Shown here in pieces: positions 1 to 11,105 of a stretch of DNA of 64,000 bases. Each line of letters opens with the position of its first letter. Positions within the stretch are counted from its first letter, which is position 1. Location: assembly GCF_900455735.1 (NCBI RefSeq), contig NZ_UAUI01000010.1:1-64000 (forward strand), read 5' to 3'. Under the pieces are notes generated by a model. The model did not search any database. It was not told the DNA's origin and saw nothing but the letters and a program-made list of their open reading frames with translations. Made by a program: the position numbers and the translations under genes. The stretch is from Rhodococcus wratislaviensis. Lineage in GTDB: Bacteria > Actinomycetota > Actinomycetes > Mycobacteriales > Mycobacteriaceae.

Positions 1-113
1 TCCATCCACGCCACCATCAGGACGTCGCCCGTCGACCGCTCCTGCGCGACGGCACTGAACAGTCCCGCCTCGTTGCGCTTGAGGCGGGACGCGATGGCGG
101 GGTCGAGACTCAT
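1..113 (-). CDS. hisI: Phosphoribosyl-AMP cyclohydrolase, N-terminal part (cut by window edge)
   Basis: Third step of histidine synthesis: opens the purine ring of phosphoribosyl-AMP in the cytoplasm. Only the first 37 codons lie in the window. The visible protein begins [19 protein letters not shown] and runs on to VLMVAWM, which fits the N-terminus of HisI, where the VLMxAWM strand precedes the metal-binding core. That core lies outside, so catalytic residues cannot be checked. The ATG overlaps the hisF stop codon by four bases (ATGA), so it is almost surely translated with hisF as the last visible gene of the his operon. Identification rests on this short match plus the operon order hisA-impA-hisF-hisI known from mycobacteria. 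Confidence 0.85.
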
Positions 114-883
114 CGGACGGTGATCCCTTCTTCACGCATGGACTTCTTCACGTCGCCGATCGTCATGTCGCCGAAGTGGAAGACACTGGCTGCCAGGACG
201 GCGTCCGCGCCGGCGCCGACCGCGGGCGCGAAGTGCTCGACGGCGCCCGCTCCCCCGCTGGCGATCACCGGCACGTGCACGGCGGCGCGCACCGCCCGGA
301 TCATCGGCAGGTCGAAACCGGCCTTCGTGCCGTCCGCGTCCATCGAGTTGAGCAGGATCTCCCCGACGCCCAGTTCGGCGCCGCGGACCGCCCACTCCAC
401 CGCGTCGATACCGGTGCCACGCTTGCCGCCGTGAGTCGTGACCTCCCACCCCGACGGGGTGTCCGGCTGCCCCTGCGGCACGGTGCGCGCATCGACCGAC
501 AGCACGATGCACTGGGAGCCGAAGCGTTCGCTGAGTTCGCGGAGCAACTCGGGCCGGGCGATCGCCGCGGTGTTGACGCTCACCTTGTCGGCGCCGGCGC
601 GCAGCAACCGGTCGACGTCCTCGACGGTGCGGACACCGCCGCCGACCGTGAGCGGGATGAAGACCTGCTCCGCCGTCCGGCTCACCACGTCGAGCATGGT
701 GCCCCGGTCCGCGGTGGACGCGGTGACGTCGAGGAACGTGAGCTCGTCGGCTCCCTGGGCGTCGTATGCGGCAGCCAGCTCGACGGGGTCACCCGCGTCC
801 CGCAGGTTCTCGAAGTTGACGCCCTTGACGACGCGTCCCGCATCGACGTCCAGACACGGGATCACTCGAACCGCCAGAGTCAT
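110..883 (-). CDS. hisF: Imidazole glycerol phosphate synthase, cyclase subunit
   Basis: HisF (257 aa, normal length) takes ammonia delivered by HisH and converts PRFAR to imidazole glycerol phosphate and AICAR, linking histidine and purine synthesis. It is a (beta/alpha)8 barrel of the HisA/HisF family. The N-terminal strand VIPCLDVD carries the first catalytic Asp (residue 12), and the second catalytic Asp is in the LSVDAR strand near the middle. The phosphate-binding loops GGGVRT and ASGGAG are both visible. The ATG start overlaps the stop of the upstream impA-like phosphatase (ATGA), and its own stop overlaps the hisI start. hisH is in the same operon about 1.8 kb upstream, so both halves of the enzyme are present. 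Confidence 0.97.
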
Positions 884-1713
884 TGCGTACGCCCTCCTGA
901 AGGCTCGGAACGAGGATCACCCAGTGATCCGAGGATATCGAGAATTTCGCCGTGCACCCCGGGCGCCCCGGCGAGCACCGAGTCGGACGTCACGGTCCAG
1001 GGCTTGCCGCCCAGATCCGTCACCACACCGCCCGCGGCGCGTACCAGCGCGACACCGGCGGCGTTGTCCCACGCATTGTGGCCGAACACCACCGCGCCAC
1101 CGAGTATTCCGGCCGCGGTGAACGCGAGGTCGACGCCGGTGGACCCGTGGATCCGGATCCGCGAGGACACCCGGCTGAGCTGCGCGAGGACCTGCAGCCG
1201 GTACGCGCCGGGGATGCGCCCGCGACTGTCGATGTTCAGTGCGCCCAGGCCCACGATCGACGACGCCAGCGAAGTGCGACCGAGCGCAGGCAGCGGCTTG
1301 CCGCCTTCGAGCAGCGGGCCGTCCGCGACGGCCGCATACCGCCGCCCGACGAGCGGCAGCCACGTGAGACCGAGAACGGGGACCCCGTCGTCGAGGAGCG
1401 CGAGCAGCGTGCCCGCCGTGGGCAGGCCGGCCGAGTAGTTGAACGTGCCGTCGATGGGGTCGAGCACCCAGACGGGTCCGCTGCCCAGATCGGGGCCGCC
1501 GAACTCCTCGCCGTGGACGTCGATGCCGGTGCGGTCGCGCAATTCGCCGGTCAGCCGCTTCTCGAGTTCGAGGTCGACGGCGGTCGCGAAGTCGTCGGGA
1601 CCCTTGTGGACGGCGCTGGGCGCACCCACGCCCGAGACGAACCGGTCGTGCACTCCGTCGAGCAGATCACTGGCGACGGCGAGGAGCTCCCGGGGATCAC
1701 GGGACAGGGGCAT
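880..1713 (-). CDS. impA: Inositol-monophosphatase-family phosphatase in the his operon (ImpA/HisN-like)
   Basis: A 277-aa Mg-dependent phosphatase of the inositol monophosphatase superfamily. The metal-binding motifs are visible: Glu in the GEE segment (about residue 69), the signature [15 protein letters not shown] in the middle, and WDNAAG near the C-terminus. It sits between hisA and hisF exactly as impA (Rv1604) does in M. tuberculosis. The likely role is either dephosphorylation of histidinol phosphate (a HisN-type enzyme, since no PHP-type HisK or HisB-fused phosphatase is seen here) or of inositol-1-phosphate. Sequence alone does not separate these. Location in the operon favours histidine synthesis. 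The stop overlaps the hisF start (ATGA); nine bases separate it from the hisA stop. Confidence 0.88.
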   Translation of the reverse strand: MPLSRDPRELLAVASDLLDGVHDRFVSGVGAPSAVHKGPDDFATAVDLELEKRLTGELRDRTGIDVHGEEFGGPDLGSGPVWVLDPIDGTFNYSAGLPTAGTLLALLDDGVPVLGLTWLPLVGRRYAAVADGPLLEGGKPLPALGRTSLASSIVGLGALNIDSRGRIPGAYRLQVLAQLSRVSSRIRIHGSTGVDLAFTAAGILGGAVVFGHNAWDNAAGVALVRAAGGVVTDLGGKPWTVTSDSVLAGAPGVHGEILDILGSLGDPRSEPSGGRTQ

Positions 1714-1722
1714 GGCGGGAAC

Positions 1723-2457
1723 TCAGCCCGAGACCGCGGCGAGCGCCTCGGGGAGGGTGAACCGCCCCGCGTACAGCGCCTTGCCGACGATGGATCCCTC
1801 GACCCCCTGATCGACGAGTGCGGCGATCGCCCGGAGGTCGTCGATGGTGGACACGCCGCCCGAGGCCACGACGGGGGCGTCGGTGGCCGCGCAGACCTGC
1901 GCGAGGAGTTCGAGATTGGGGCCGGTCAGGGTGCCGTCCTTGCTCACGTCGGTGACGACGTACCGTGAGCAGCCGTCCTTGTCGAGCCGGGCGAGGGTCT
2001 CCCACAGGCTTCCGCCCTCGGTGACCCAGCCGCGCCCGCGGAGCTGGTATTCACCGTCGACGAGGCGCACGTCGAGACCGACGGCGATCTTCTCGCCGTA
2101 CTTGGCGATGGCGCGGGCACACCACTCGGGATTCTCGATGGCGGCGGTACCGAGGTTGACGCGTCCGCAGCCCGTGGCCAGTGCGGCCTCGAGCGACGCG
2201 TCGTCGCGGATCCCACCGGACAGTTCCACCTGGACGTCGAGCTCGCCCACCACGTCGGCGAGGAGTTCACGGTTCGAGCCGCGACCGAATGCGGCGTCGA
2301 GGTCGACGATGTGGACCCACTCGGCGCCGTCGTTCTGCCATGCGAGGGCGGCATCACGAGGCGAGCCGTATCCGGTCTCGCTTCCCGCCTCCCCCTGGAC
2401 GAGGCGAACAGCTTCACCGTTGACGACATCTACAGCAGGCAAAAGGACCAGGCTCAC
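1723..2457 (-). CDS. hisA: Phosphoribosyl isomerase A (HisA, probably bifunctional PriA)
   Basis: Isomerises ProFAR to PRFAR in histidine synthesis. In actinobacteria lacking trpF the same protein (PriA) also isomerises phosphoribosyl anthranilate for tryptophan. The (beta/alpha)8 barrel has its first catalytic Asp in [10 protein letters not shown] (residue 10), an LSGGIRDD loop, the second catalytic Asp in [10 protein letters not shown], and the phosphate loop ASGGVS. The reading frame stays open to a TTG at 2466, but I chose GTG at 2457 because it gives the N-terminus [12 protein letters not shown], matching the known mycobacterial start. A TAGGGT hexamer lies 8 nt upstream of the GTG, so an internal leaderless promoter is possible. 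Whether it truly acts in both pathways is inferred from the family, not seen here. Confidence 0.93.
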   Translation of the reverse strand: MSLVLLPAVDVVNGEAVRLVQGEAGSETGYGSPRDAALAWQNDGAEWVHIVDLDAAFGRGSNRELLADVVGELDVQVELSGGIRDDASLEAALATGCGRVNLGTAAIENPEWCARAIAKYGEKIAVGLDVRLVDGEYQLRGRGWVTEGGSLWETLARLDKDGCSRYVVTDVSKDGTLTGPNLELLAQVCAATDAPVVASGGVSTIDDLRAIAALVDQGVEGSIVGKALYAGRFTLPEALAAVSG

Positions 2458-2476
2458 GTGCGACAACCCTAGTCGC

Positions 2477-2734
2477 TCAGCGGTCGGAACCCGGCTCCGG
2501 GTCCTCGGGATCGGGACCGTAGGCGTTGCGGGTCATGCGTTTCGACACGTAGCCCATGGCCGCGATCGCGCCTGCGACACCGAGCAGTCCGACGATCAGC
2601 CCGAGGACGGGGCCCGGTTTCACCACCAGAATGATCCCGGTGGCGAGTACCAGCACCGCCGTGGCGGCGCCCATCGCGTACACCGCGAGCCTGGCGATCG
2701 ACAGGTCGCCGCGCCCGTCCCCGGGTTCGGTCAC
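2477..2734 (-). CDS. Small two-helix membrane protein between hisH and hisA
   Basis: An 85-aa protein that I do not recognise as a named family. Its GTG start overlaps the hisH stop (GTGA), and the gene ends 19 bases before the hisA start, so it is part of the operon. The N-terminal ~14 residues are polar, followed by two hydrophobic helices ([20 protein letters not shown] and the stretch [19 protein letters not shown]), a basic KRM patch, and an acidic proline-rich tail ending EDPEPGSDR. The positive residues beside helix 2 and the tail suggest both ends face the cytoplasm. The same frame is open far upstream, but that part is antisense shadow of the MFS gene. Its function is unknown; conservation in other Rhodococcus his operons would be the useful test. 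Confidence 0.8.
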   Translation of the reverse strand: MTEPGDGRGDLSIARLAVYAMGAATAVLVLATGIILVVKPGPVLGLIVGLLGVAGAIAAMGYVSKRMTRNAYGPDPEDPEPGSDR

Positions 2735-3366
2735 AGACTGTTGACCCAGTTCCGGAGCAGCTCCGCGCCCGCGTCGCCCGACTTCTCGGGGTGGAACTGG
2801 GTGGCAGACAGCGCGCCGTTCTCGACGGCGGCGAGGAACTTGCCGCCGTGGTCGGCCCACGTGAGCAGCGGAGGCGCGAGCCGCTCGGACGGCGGCATGT
2901 CCCAGGTCTGGGCCGCGTACGAGTGGACGAAGTAGAACCGGGTGCCGGGATCGATGCCCGCGAACAGCGTGCTGCCCGCCGGAGCCTCGACGGTGTTCCA
3001 GCCCATGTGCGGCAGCACCTCGGCCTGGAGCCGTTCGACGGTGCCGGGCCATTCGCCGCAGCCTTCCGCCTCGACGCCGAACTCGACTCCGCGGTCGAAG
3101 AGGATCTGCATGCCGACGCAGATCCCGAGGACCGGTCGTCCGCCGGCCAGACGCTGACCGATGATCCGCTCGCCTCGGACGGCGCGGAGTCCCTCCATGC
3201 ACGCGGCAAAGGCTCCGACGCCGGGAACGACCAGACCGTCGGCCGCGAGTGCGACCTTGTGATCGGATGTGACCTCGACGCGCGCGCCGGTCCGGGCCAG
3301 AGCGCGGGTGGCCGAATGCAGGTTGCCGGAGCCGTAGTCGAGGACGGCAATCGTGGAGACGGTCAT
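2731..3366 (-). CDS. hisH: Imidazole glycerol phosphate synthase, glutamine amidotransferase subunit
   Basis: HisH (211 aa) hydrolyses glutamine and channels ammonia to HisF. It is a class I (triad) glutamine amidotransferase. The nucleophile elbow is GICVGMQ with Cys83, and the other triad members are His192 and Glu194 in QFHPEKSG. The N-terminal [12 protein letters not shown] segment and the VPGVGAF loop, which forms part of the oxyanion strand, are also typical. The ATG follows the MFS gene stop by nine bases. The stop overlaps the GTG of the 85-aa membrane protein, which separates hisH from hisA. Confidence 0.97.
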   Translation of the reverse strand: MTVSTIAVLDYGSGNLHSATRALARTGARVEVTSDHKVALAADGLVVPGVGAFAACMEGLRAVRGERIIGQRLAGGRPVLGICVGMQILFDRGVEFGVEAEGCGEWPGTVERLQAEVLPHMGWNTVEAPAGSTLFAGIDPGTRFYFVHSYAAQTWDMPPSERLAPPLLTWADHGGKFLAAVENGALSATQFHPEKSGDAGAELLRNWVNSL

Positions 3367-3375
3367 GACACAACC

Positions 3376-4557
3376 TTATCCGGCGGCTGCACGACGCCCG
3401 AGGGCGCGGCCGACGACCATCCCGGCGGCCGGGACCACCGCGACCGCGGTCGCCGCGACCGCGAACACCCAGGAGTACCCGGCCGCCGACGCGACGGCTC
3501 CGAGCGCGAGGGAACCGAAACCGGTTCCGGCGTCGAACCCGATGTTCCATCCGGCGCTCGCCGAGCCGAATCGGGTTGGTCCCGCGGCGGTGAAGATCAT
3601 GACGAGGGATTCGTTCTGCACCGCGCCGAAGCCGAATCCGAAAGCCAGGGCCGCACCCACCAGCAGCGGCACCGGCGCACTCGTCGCCGCGGCGACGGCG
3701 AACAACACCAGGCCGAGGCACACGAACGCCAGGGCGGGAACCAGGGCGCGACCCACGCCCAGCCGGTCGGAGAACGTTCCGGCGGCGTATCGCCCGATCA
3801 GCGTCGCACCGCTCGAGACGGCGAGGATCACCCCGGCGAGCGAGGCCCGTTCCGAGATCGCGATCGGCAGCAGGCTGGAGAGGCCGCCGAATGCGGCTGC
3901 GGAGATCGCGATCGCGAGCCACGGCGTGAGTAGGACGGCGAGCGGGATGCGGCCCTGCGACGTGCGGTCCGCGGGAGCGTGGATCGCGGGGAGCCGCGTG
4001 ATCGCAAGCACCGCGAGGGCGGGAATGAGGGCACCGATCACGAAGACGGGGGTCGCGGACCAGTGCTGCATGATCGCGAGCCCCGCGGGCAGACCGACCA
4101 TCTGCGCGGCGGCCACCGCGATTCCCTGCGCACCCGTCGCCCGGCCGAGCATCTCGCGGGGAACGAGTTCGGCGACCAGCGCACTACTGGCGACGGTGAG
4201 CATGCCGAATCCCGATCCCCGGACGGCCGACACGGCCAGCACCGGGATCGCCTCGGTCGACAGGAGGAGGAGCAGCGACGGCGGCCCGAGCAGCATGCAG
4301 CCGGCGGCGAGCACCCAGCGATGCCCCCACCTGCGCAGGAGCCGGGGCACACCGAGTTGGGTGACGACGGTCGCGGCCATGAACACGGCCGTCACGCTGC
4401 CGGCGAGCGTGTCCGAGCCACCGGACAGGGAGACGATCAGCGGCACCACGGGCAGCAGCACCGCCCAGCCGCCGAACGCCGCCGCGCCCATCACCATCGC
4501 GGCGGGCATGCCGCGGGTGCGGAGCAGGCCGCGGCGCGGCTCCACAGCGACGGGCAC
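3376..4557 (-). CDS. MFS transporter embedded in the his operon
   Basis: A 393-aa major facilitator superfamily protein with about 12 hydrophobic segments, starting at AAMVMGAAAFGGWAVLLPV and ending at WVFAVAATAVAVVPAAGMVV. A DRLGVGRA loop between helices in the second half resembles the cytoplasmic MFS loop motif. It looks like a drug or metabolite exporter; no substrate can be read from the sequence. The start was set at a GTG whose G is also the last base of the stop codon of the 50-aa gene upstream (TAGTG), which implies translational coupling; a further 28 codons upstream are open but lie inside that gene. The location between hisB and hisH suggests a link with histidine or an intermediate, but this is inference only. 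Confidence 0.85.
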   Translation of the reverse strand: MPVAVEPRRGLLRTRGMPAAMVMGAAAFGGWAVLLPVVPLIVSLSGGSDTLAGSVTAVFMAATVVTQLGVPRLLRRWGHRWVLAAGCMLLGPPSLLLLLSTEAIPVLAVSAVRGSGFGMLTVASSALVAELVPREMLGRATGAQGIAVAAAQMVGLPAGLAIMQHWSATPVFVIGALIPALAVLAITRLPAIHAPADRTSQGRIPLAVLLTPWLAIAISAAAFGGLSSLLPIAISERASLAGVILAVSSGATLIGRYAAGTFSDRLGVGRALVPALAFVCLGLVLFAVAAATSAPVPLLVGAALAFGFGFGAVQNESLVMIFTAAGPTRFGSASAGWNIGFDAGTGFGSLALGAVASAAGYSWVFAVAATAVAVVPAAGMVVGRALGRRAAAG

Positions 4558-4709
4558 TACATCAACCTGAGAACGCCTGCCACGGCTGCCAGCACCGCCA
4601 GTGCCAGCAGCACGCCCGAGGCCAGTTTGTTGAACTTCCACATGGAGTACGCGCCGCCCGCCGCGATCCCCGCGGCGATGAACAGGACGTAGACGAGGAC
4701 GACACTCAC
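4557..4709 (-). CDS. 50-aa membrane protein coupled to the MFS gene
   Basis: Very short protein (MSVVLVYVLFIAAG to VLRLM) made of two hydrophobic helices joined by a short polar hairpin containing SMWKFNKLASG. It starts at a GTG 13 bases after the hisB stop and its TAG shares a base with the GTG of the downstream MFS gene. No family is recognised. The one-base stop/start overlap is good evidence that it is translated, since the MFS gene has no ribosome binding site of its own. It could be a small partner or regulator of the transporter, or a passenger whose translation only couples the next gene. An upstream in-frame ATG-like extension of 14 residues exists but runs into hisB. Confidence 0.7.
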   Translation of the reverse strand: MSVVLVYVLFIAAGIAAGGAYSMWKFNKLASGVLLALAVLAAVAGVLRLM

Positions 4710-4722
4710 GAATGCGCCCGGA

Positions 4723-7795
<3,073 letters not shown>

Positions 7796-7901
7796 GAGAG
7801 GTCCTCTCTGCGACTGTCGGGACACGGTGTCTCGGACGAGCGGCCCGTTCTGTGGAGAACAGGGCTCGACACCGATTATCCAGGATAGGCGCACCCCGTT
7901 T
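7796..7901 (-). promoter_or_regulatory. Leader and probable promoter of the his operon
   Basis: The 106-base gap between the metallopeptidase gene stop and hisD. Read on the minus strand it contains a GATAAT hexamer (7875-7880) that fits a -10 box; I see no convincing -35. Transcription from there would give a leader of about 75 nt. I looked for a T-box (no GGTGGTACC-like core) and for a His-codon-rich leader peptide and found neither. A GACAC/GTGTC short inverted repeat is present in the leader but is too weak to call an attenuator. Confidence 0.35.
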
Positions 7902-8963
7902 TCACCGGTCGGCGGCCGACCGGGTTTCCGTCGACGCGAGTGTCGGCTCGTCCCACACCGGGGCGGGCTGGATCAGCGAGTGGATGAACCGCATCTTCTC
8001 CAGCACCGCGGCGGGAAGCACGAACGGATACAGGTCGTGGTGGCCCATCGACCTGTTCATCTGGTTCAGCGCCCACGACAGCGGCAGCCACCAGTCGATG
8101 ATCTGGTCGAACCCCACGTCACCACTGAGTTCGCTGCTCGTCGTCGCTCCGGCGGGCGCCATCGCGAAGGCTGCCGCGGTGTCGAGGGCGTCGCGGATGT
8201 GGAGGTAGTGCGCGAAGGTCTCCGCCCAGTCCTCGGCGGGGTGCATCGTGGCGTAGGACGACACGTAGAGCCGGCCCCAGCCCTTCGGCGCGCCCTCGCT
8301 GTAGTGACGTGTCAACGCGGCCTGGTAGTCGAGGGCCGGATCCCCGAACAGTTCCTCGAATCGGGCACGCTCGGCGTCGCCCCGGATCAGCATCAACTGG
8401 TAGTAGTGCCCGATCTCGTGCCGGAAATGGCCGACGAGCGTGCGATAGGGCTCGTCCATCTCGACGCGCAGCTGCTCCCGGTGCACGTCGTCGCCCTCGG
8501 CCAGGTCGAGGGTGATCACCCCGCCGGCGTGCCCGGTCACCACCGGGGTCCGCGCGCTCGACAGCAGGTCGAAGGCCAGCCCGGTGCCCGGGTCCTCGAA
8601 CTTGGGGACGATCGGGAGACCGAGCTCGTCGAGTTCGAGAACGACCCGCCTCTTGTTGGTCTCGGCGGTCGCGAACGCGGCCATGCCCTCGTCGTCGCCG
8701 TCCGCGGGACGCGTCCGCGTCAACCGGCACGACGTGCACAGGTTCTGGACGTCGTCTTTCCGGACGAGCCAGTTGCACTTCGCCGCGGCGGCATTCGCGC
8801 ACCGCACCCAGGTCTCGCCGTCCACCACCGCGCGGTCCGGGCCGTCGAGGACGACGATGGACCGGCTCGGCAGGTGGAATCCCAGAGCGCTGTCACATTT
8901 CAGGCAGAGACTGTTCTCGAACGACAGTCGTTGGCCGCATTTACGACACATGAAGCTGCGCAC
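7902..8963 (-). CDS. Zinc-ribbon putative metallopeptidase (Peptidase_Mx-like)
   Basis: A 353-aa protein with two parts. The N-terminal ~85 residues hold four CxxC-type pairs (Cys6/9, Cys20/23, then Cys55, Cys63, Cys76/79), which look like one or two zinc ribbons. The middle carries the gluzincin-like motif HEIGHYY (His182, Glu183, His186), and a downstream [22 protein letters not shown] segment likely supplies the third ligand (Glu). This fits the putative zinc-binding metallo-peptidase family often seen in proteobacteria and actinobacteria, whose substrates are unknown. No signal peptide is visible, so it should be cytoplasmic. The GTG start is preceded by GAGGGA; an ATG four codons later (MCRKCG) is the alternative. 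Monocistronic by spacing. Confidence 0.8.
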   Translation of the reverse strand: MRSFMCRKCGQRLSFENSLCLKCDSALGFHLPSRSIVVLDGPDRAVVDGETWVRCANAAAAKCNWLVRKDDVQNLCTSCRLTRTRPADGDDEGMAAFATAETNKRRVVLELDELGLPIVPKFEDPGTGLAFDLLSSARTPVVTGHAGGVITLDLAEGDDVHREQLRVEMDEPYRTLVGHFRHEIGHYYQLMLIRGDAERARFEELFGDPALDYQAALTRHYSEGAPKGWGRLYVSSYATMHPAEDWAETFAHYLHIRDALDTAAAFAMAPAGATTSSELSGDVGFDQIIDWWLPLSWALNQMNRSMGHHDLYPFVLPAAVLEKMRFIHSLIQPAPVWDEPTLASTETRSAADR

Positions 8964-9025
8964 TGGTGTTCCCTCGGCTCGTCCCGCCCGCGTCCGAGAA
9001 CGCAGGCGGGTGCCACGCTGGTGTG

Positions 9026-9060
9026 CGCGTCTCCTCGGAGGGTACCGCCGAGGAGACGCG
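9026..9060 (-). terminator. Hairpin terminator after the acyl-CoA dehydrogenase gene
   Basis: Perfect 13-bp stem (CGCGTCTCCTCGG, 9026-9038, pairing with 9048-9060) and a 9-base loop, 15 bases beyond the stop of the acyl-CoA dehydrogenase gene. There is no T-tract, as is common for actinobacterial hairpin terminators. It also separates that gene from the metallopeptidase gene downstream. Confidence 0.7.
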
Positions 9061-9074
9061 GGGAACCGGACGGC

Positions 9075-11018
9075 CTAGAGGCGGGTGGAGTGCAGGAACC
9101 TCCTCGCCAGGTTCTCCTCGGTGGACGCGCCGGGGGTCCACTCGGTGATCCACGGACCGGTGCCGTCACTGGGGTCGACCACGCCACGCTCCAGCCACGC
9201 ATACCGCCCCTCGAGGATCGAGTGCGCGACCTGCTTGTCCACGTCGTCGGTGTTGTGCCACAGACCGTCGAACAGCTTCTCGACGCGCAGGGCCGCCTGC
9301 CTGCAGAACACGTCGGCGAGTTCGTAGGCGGCCGCGCCCTCGGCCTCGTTCTCCTCGCGCTGCATCTCCGCCTTGACACACGTCGCGGACATCGCGAACA
9401 GTTCGGCGCCGATGTCCACGACCCGGCCGAGGAAGCCCTGCTGCTTCTCCAGCGCCGCCTGCCACCGGGCCATCCCGTAGAACGTGGAGCGGGCCAGCTT
9501 GCGGGAGTGCCGTTCGACGAACCGCAGGTGCTTGGCCAGGACGCCGAATTCGCTGTACGACGTCGGCACCTGCCCCTTGCCTGCCACGAGTTGCGGCAGC
9601 CACTTCGCGTAGAAACCGCTCGCCTTGGCGGCCGCGCGCGCCTTCGCACCGGTGTCGGCGTGCGGGTCCGCGAGATCGCCCGCCGCCGTGAGGTGCGCGT
9701 CCACGGCCTCGCGGGCGACGAGCAGGCGCATGATCTCGCTCGAACCCTCGAAAATCCGGTTGATGCGCAGGTCGCGGTCCAGCTGCTCCACCGGCACCGC
9801 GCGTTCACCGCGGGCGGCCAGCGACGCCGCCGTCTCGTATCCGCGACCGCCGCGGACCTGGATCAGCTCGTCCGAGATGACGCAGGCCATCTCGGACGAC
9901 CACAGCTTGGCGAGCGCGGCCTCGATCCGGATGTCGTTGCGGCCCTCGTCGTTCATCTGCGCCGACAGGTCCACCACCGCCTCGAGGGCATAGGTGGTCG
10001 CGGCCATGAACGACAGCTTGTTGGCGACGGCCGTGTGCTCGGCGATGGGCTTGCCCCACTGGACGCGTACCCCGGACCATTCGCGGGCGATCTTCAGCGA
10101 CCACTTCCCCGCCCCGGCGCACATCGCCGGGATCGCCAGCCTGCCGGCGTTGAGGGTGGTGAGCGCGATCTTGAGTCCGTCGCCCTCCCGGCCGATCAGG
10201 TTCTCGCGGGGAACGCGGACCTTGTACATGCGGGTGACGCCGTTCTCGATCCCCCGCAGCCCCATGAACGCGTTGCGCCGTTCGACGGTGATGCCCGGGG
10301 TGTCGGCCTCGACGACGAACGCGGAGATGCCGCCGCGGTGGCCTTCGCTCTTGGGTACCCGAGCCATGACGACGAGCAGTTCCGCGACGACGCCGTTGGT
10401 CGTCCACAGCTTCACGCCGTCCAGTTCGTAGGCGGCACCGCCCTCGATGGGGGTCGCGGAGGACGCCAGCCGCGCGGGGTCGGAACCGACGTCGGGTTCG
10501 GTGAGGAGAAACGCCGATATGGCGCCGCGGGCACAGCGCGGCAGGAATTCCCGCTTCTGCTCGGGGGTGCCGGCCAGCTTGAGCGGTTCGGGGACGCCGA
10601 TCGACTGGTGAGCCGACAGCAGCGCGCCCAGGCTCGGATGCACCGACGCGACGAGCATCAAGGCCCGGTTGTACGCGACCTGCGAGAGTCCCAGGCCGCC
10701 GTACTCCTCCGAGATCTTCAGGCCGAAGCAGCCGAGGTCGGCGAGGCCGCGGACGTATTCGTCGGGAATGCGCGACTGGGATTCGATGACGCTGCCGTCC
10801 ATCTCCTCGCAGTAGGCGCGGAGGCGAATGAGGAATTCCTCGGCCTTGGCGGCGTCCTCGGTAGCCGGGCGGGGGAAGGGATGAACCAGATCCAGCCGGA
10901 ACCGTCCCAGAAACAGTTCTTTCGCGAACGAGGGTTTGTCCCAGCCGGATTCCCTCGCCTCCTCCGCGACCGCTCGTGCTTCTTCCTCGGTGACCTTCGG
11001 AGCTGAGGTGTCGACCAT
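9075..11018 (-). CDS. Long-form acyl-CoA dehydrogenase (FadE, VLCAD-like)
   Basis: A 647-aa FAD enzyme that would catalyse the first, alpha-beta desaturation step of beta-oxidation. The N-terminal half has the usual ACAD blocks: FGLKISEEYGGLGLS, the FAD/substrate segment AFLLTEPDVGSDPARL, and LWTTNG. The central helical domain has QFGK-like VQWGKPI. The catalytic-base position is the Glu of NRIFEGSSEIMR. Ordinary FadEs are about 380-400 aa; here an extra C-terminal helical region of some 200 residues follows, as in mitochondrial VLCAD, so very-long or branched chains or a membrane association are plausible. The start has a strong AGTAGGAGG ribosome binding site. A 28-bp palindrome lies just upstream. 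It is followed by a strong hairpin and appears to be a single-gene unit. Confidence 0.9.
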   Translation of the reverse strand: MVDTSAPKVTEEEARAVAEEARESGWDKPSFAKELFLGRFRLDLVHPFPRPATEDAAKAEEFLIRLRAYCEEMDGSVIESQSRIPDEYVRGLADLGCFGLKISEEYGGLGLSQVAYNRALMLVASVHPSLGALLSAHQSIGVPEPLKLAGTPEQKREFLPRCARGAISAFLLTEPDVGSDPARLASSATPIEGGAAYELDGVKLWTTNGVVAELLVVMARVPKSEGHRGGISAFVVEADTPGITVERRNAFMGLRGIENGVTRMYKVRVPRENLIGREGDGLKIALTTLNAGRLAIPAMCAGAGKWSLKIAREWSGVRVQWGKPIAEHTAVANKLSFMAATTYALEAVVDLSAQMNDEGRNDIRIEAALAKLWSSEMACVISDELIQVRGGRGYETAASLAARGERAVPVEQLDRDLRINRIFEGSSEIMRLLVAREAVDAHLTAAGDLADPHADTGAKARAAAKASGFYAKWLPQLVAGKGQVPTSYSEFGVLAKHLRFVERHSRKLARSTFYGMARWQAALEKQQGFLGRVVDIGAELFAMSATCVKAEMQREENEAEGAAAYELADVFCRQAALRVEKLFDGLWHNTDDVDKQVAHSILEGRYAWLERGVVDPSDGTGPWITEWTPGASTEENLARRFLHSTRL

Positions 11019-11029
11019 GACGCGCCTCC

Positions 11030-11057
11030 TACTGGCGGGTAGTCCTACTCACCAGTA
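11030..11057. promoter_or_regulatory. 28-bp imperfect palindrome upstream of fadE (probable operator)
   Basis: The two 14-base halves, one starting TACTGGCGGGTAG and the other ending CTACTCACCAGTA, pair at 11 of 14 positions. It lies 12 bases before the fadE ATG and about 50 before the divergent GH1 gene, so it could control either. The size and shape suit a TetR-family repressor; no regulator gene is adjacent. The match is by eye only. Confidence 0.5.
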
Positions 11058-11105
11058 TCACCCAATCGGCGCACTCGGGACAGCGTTTCCGCTACTCTTC
11101 GGCCG

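Noticed and set aside
2469-3922. Long frames (293 and 481 codons) running through hisH and the MFS gene
   Set aside because: Only the last 85 codons of one of them lie outside other genes and form a plausible membrane protein; the rest is antisense or out-of-frame shadow.
7796-7901. A T-box or leader-peptide attenuator in front of hisD
   Set aside because: No T-box core and no His-rich leader peptide could be found in about 106 bases.
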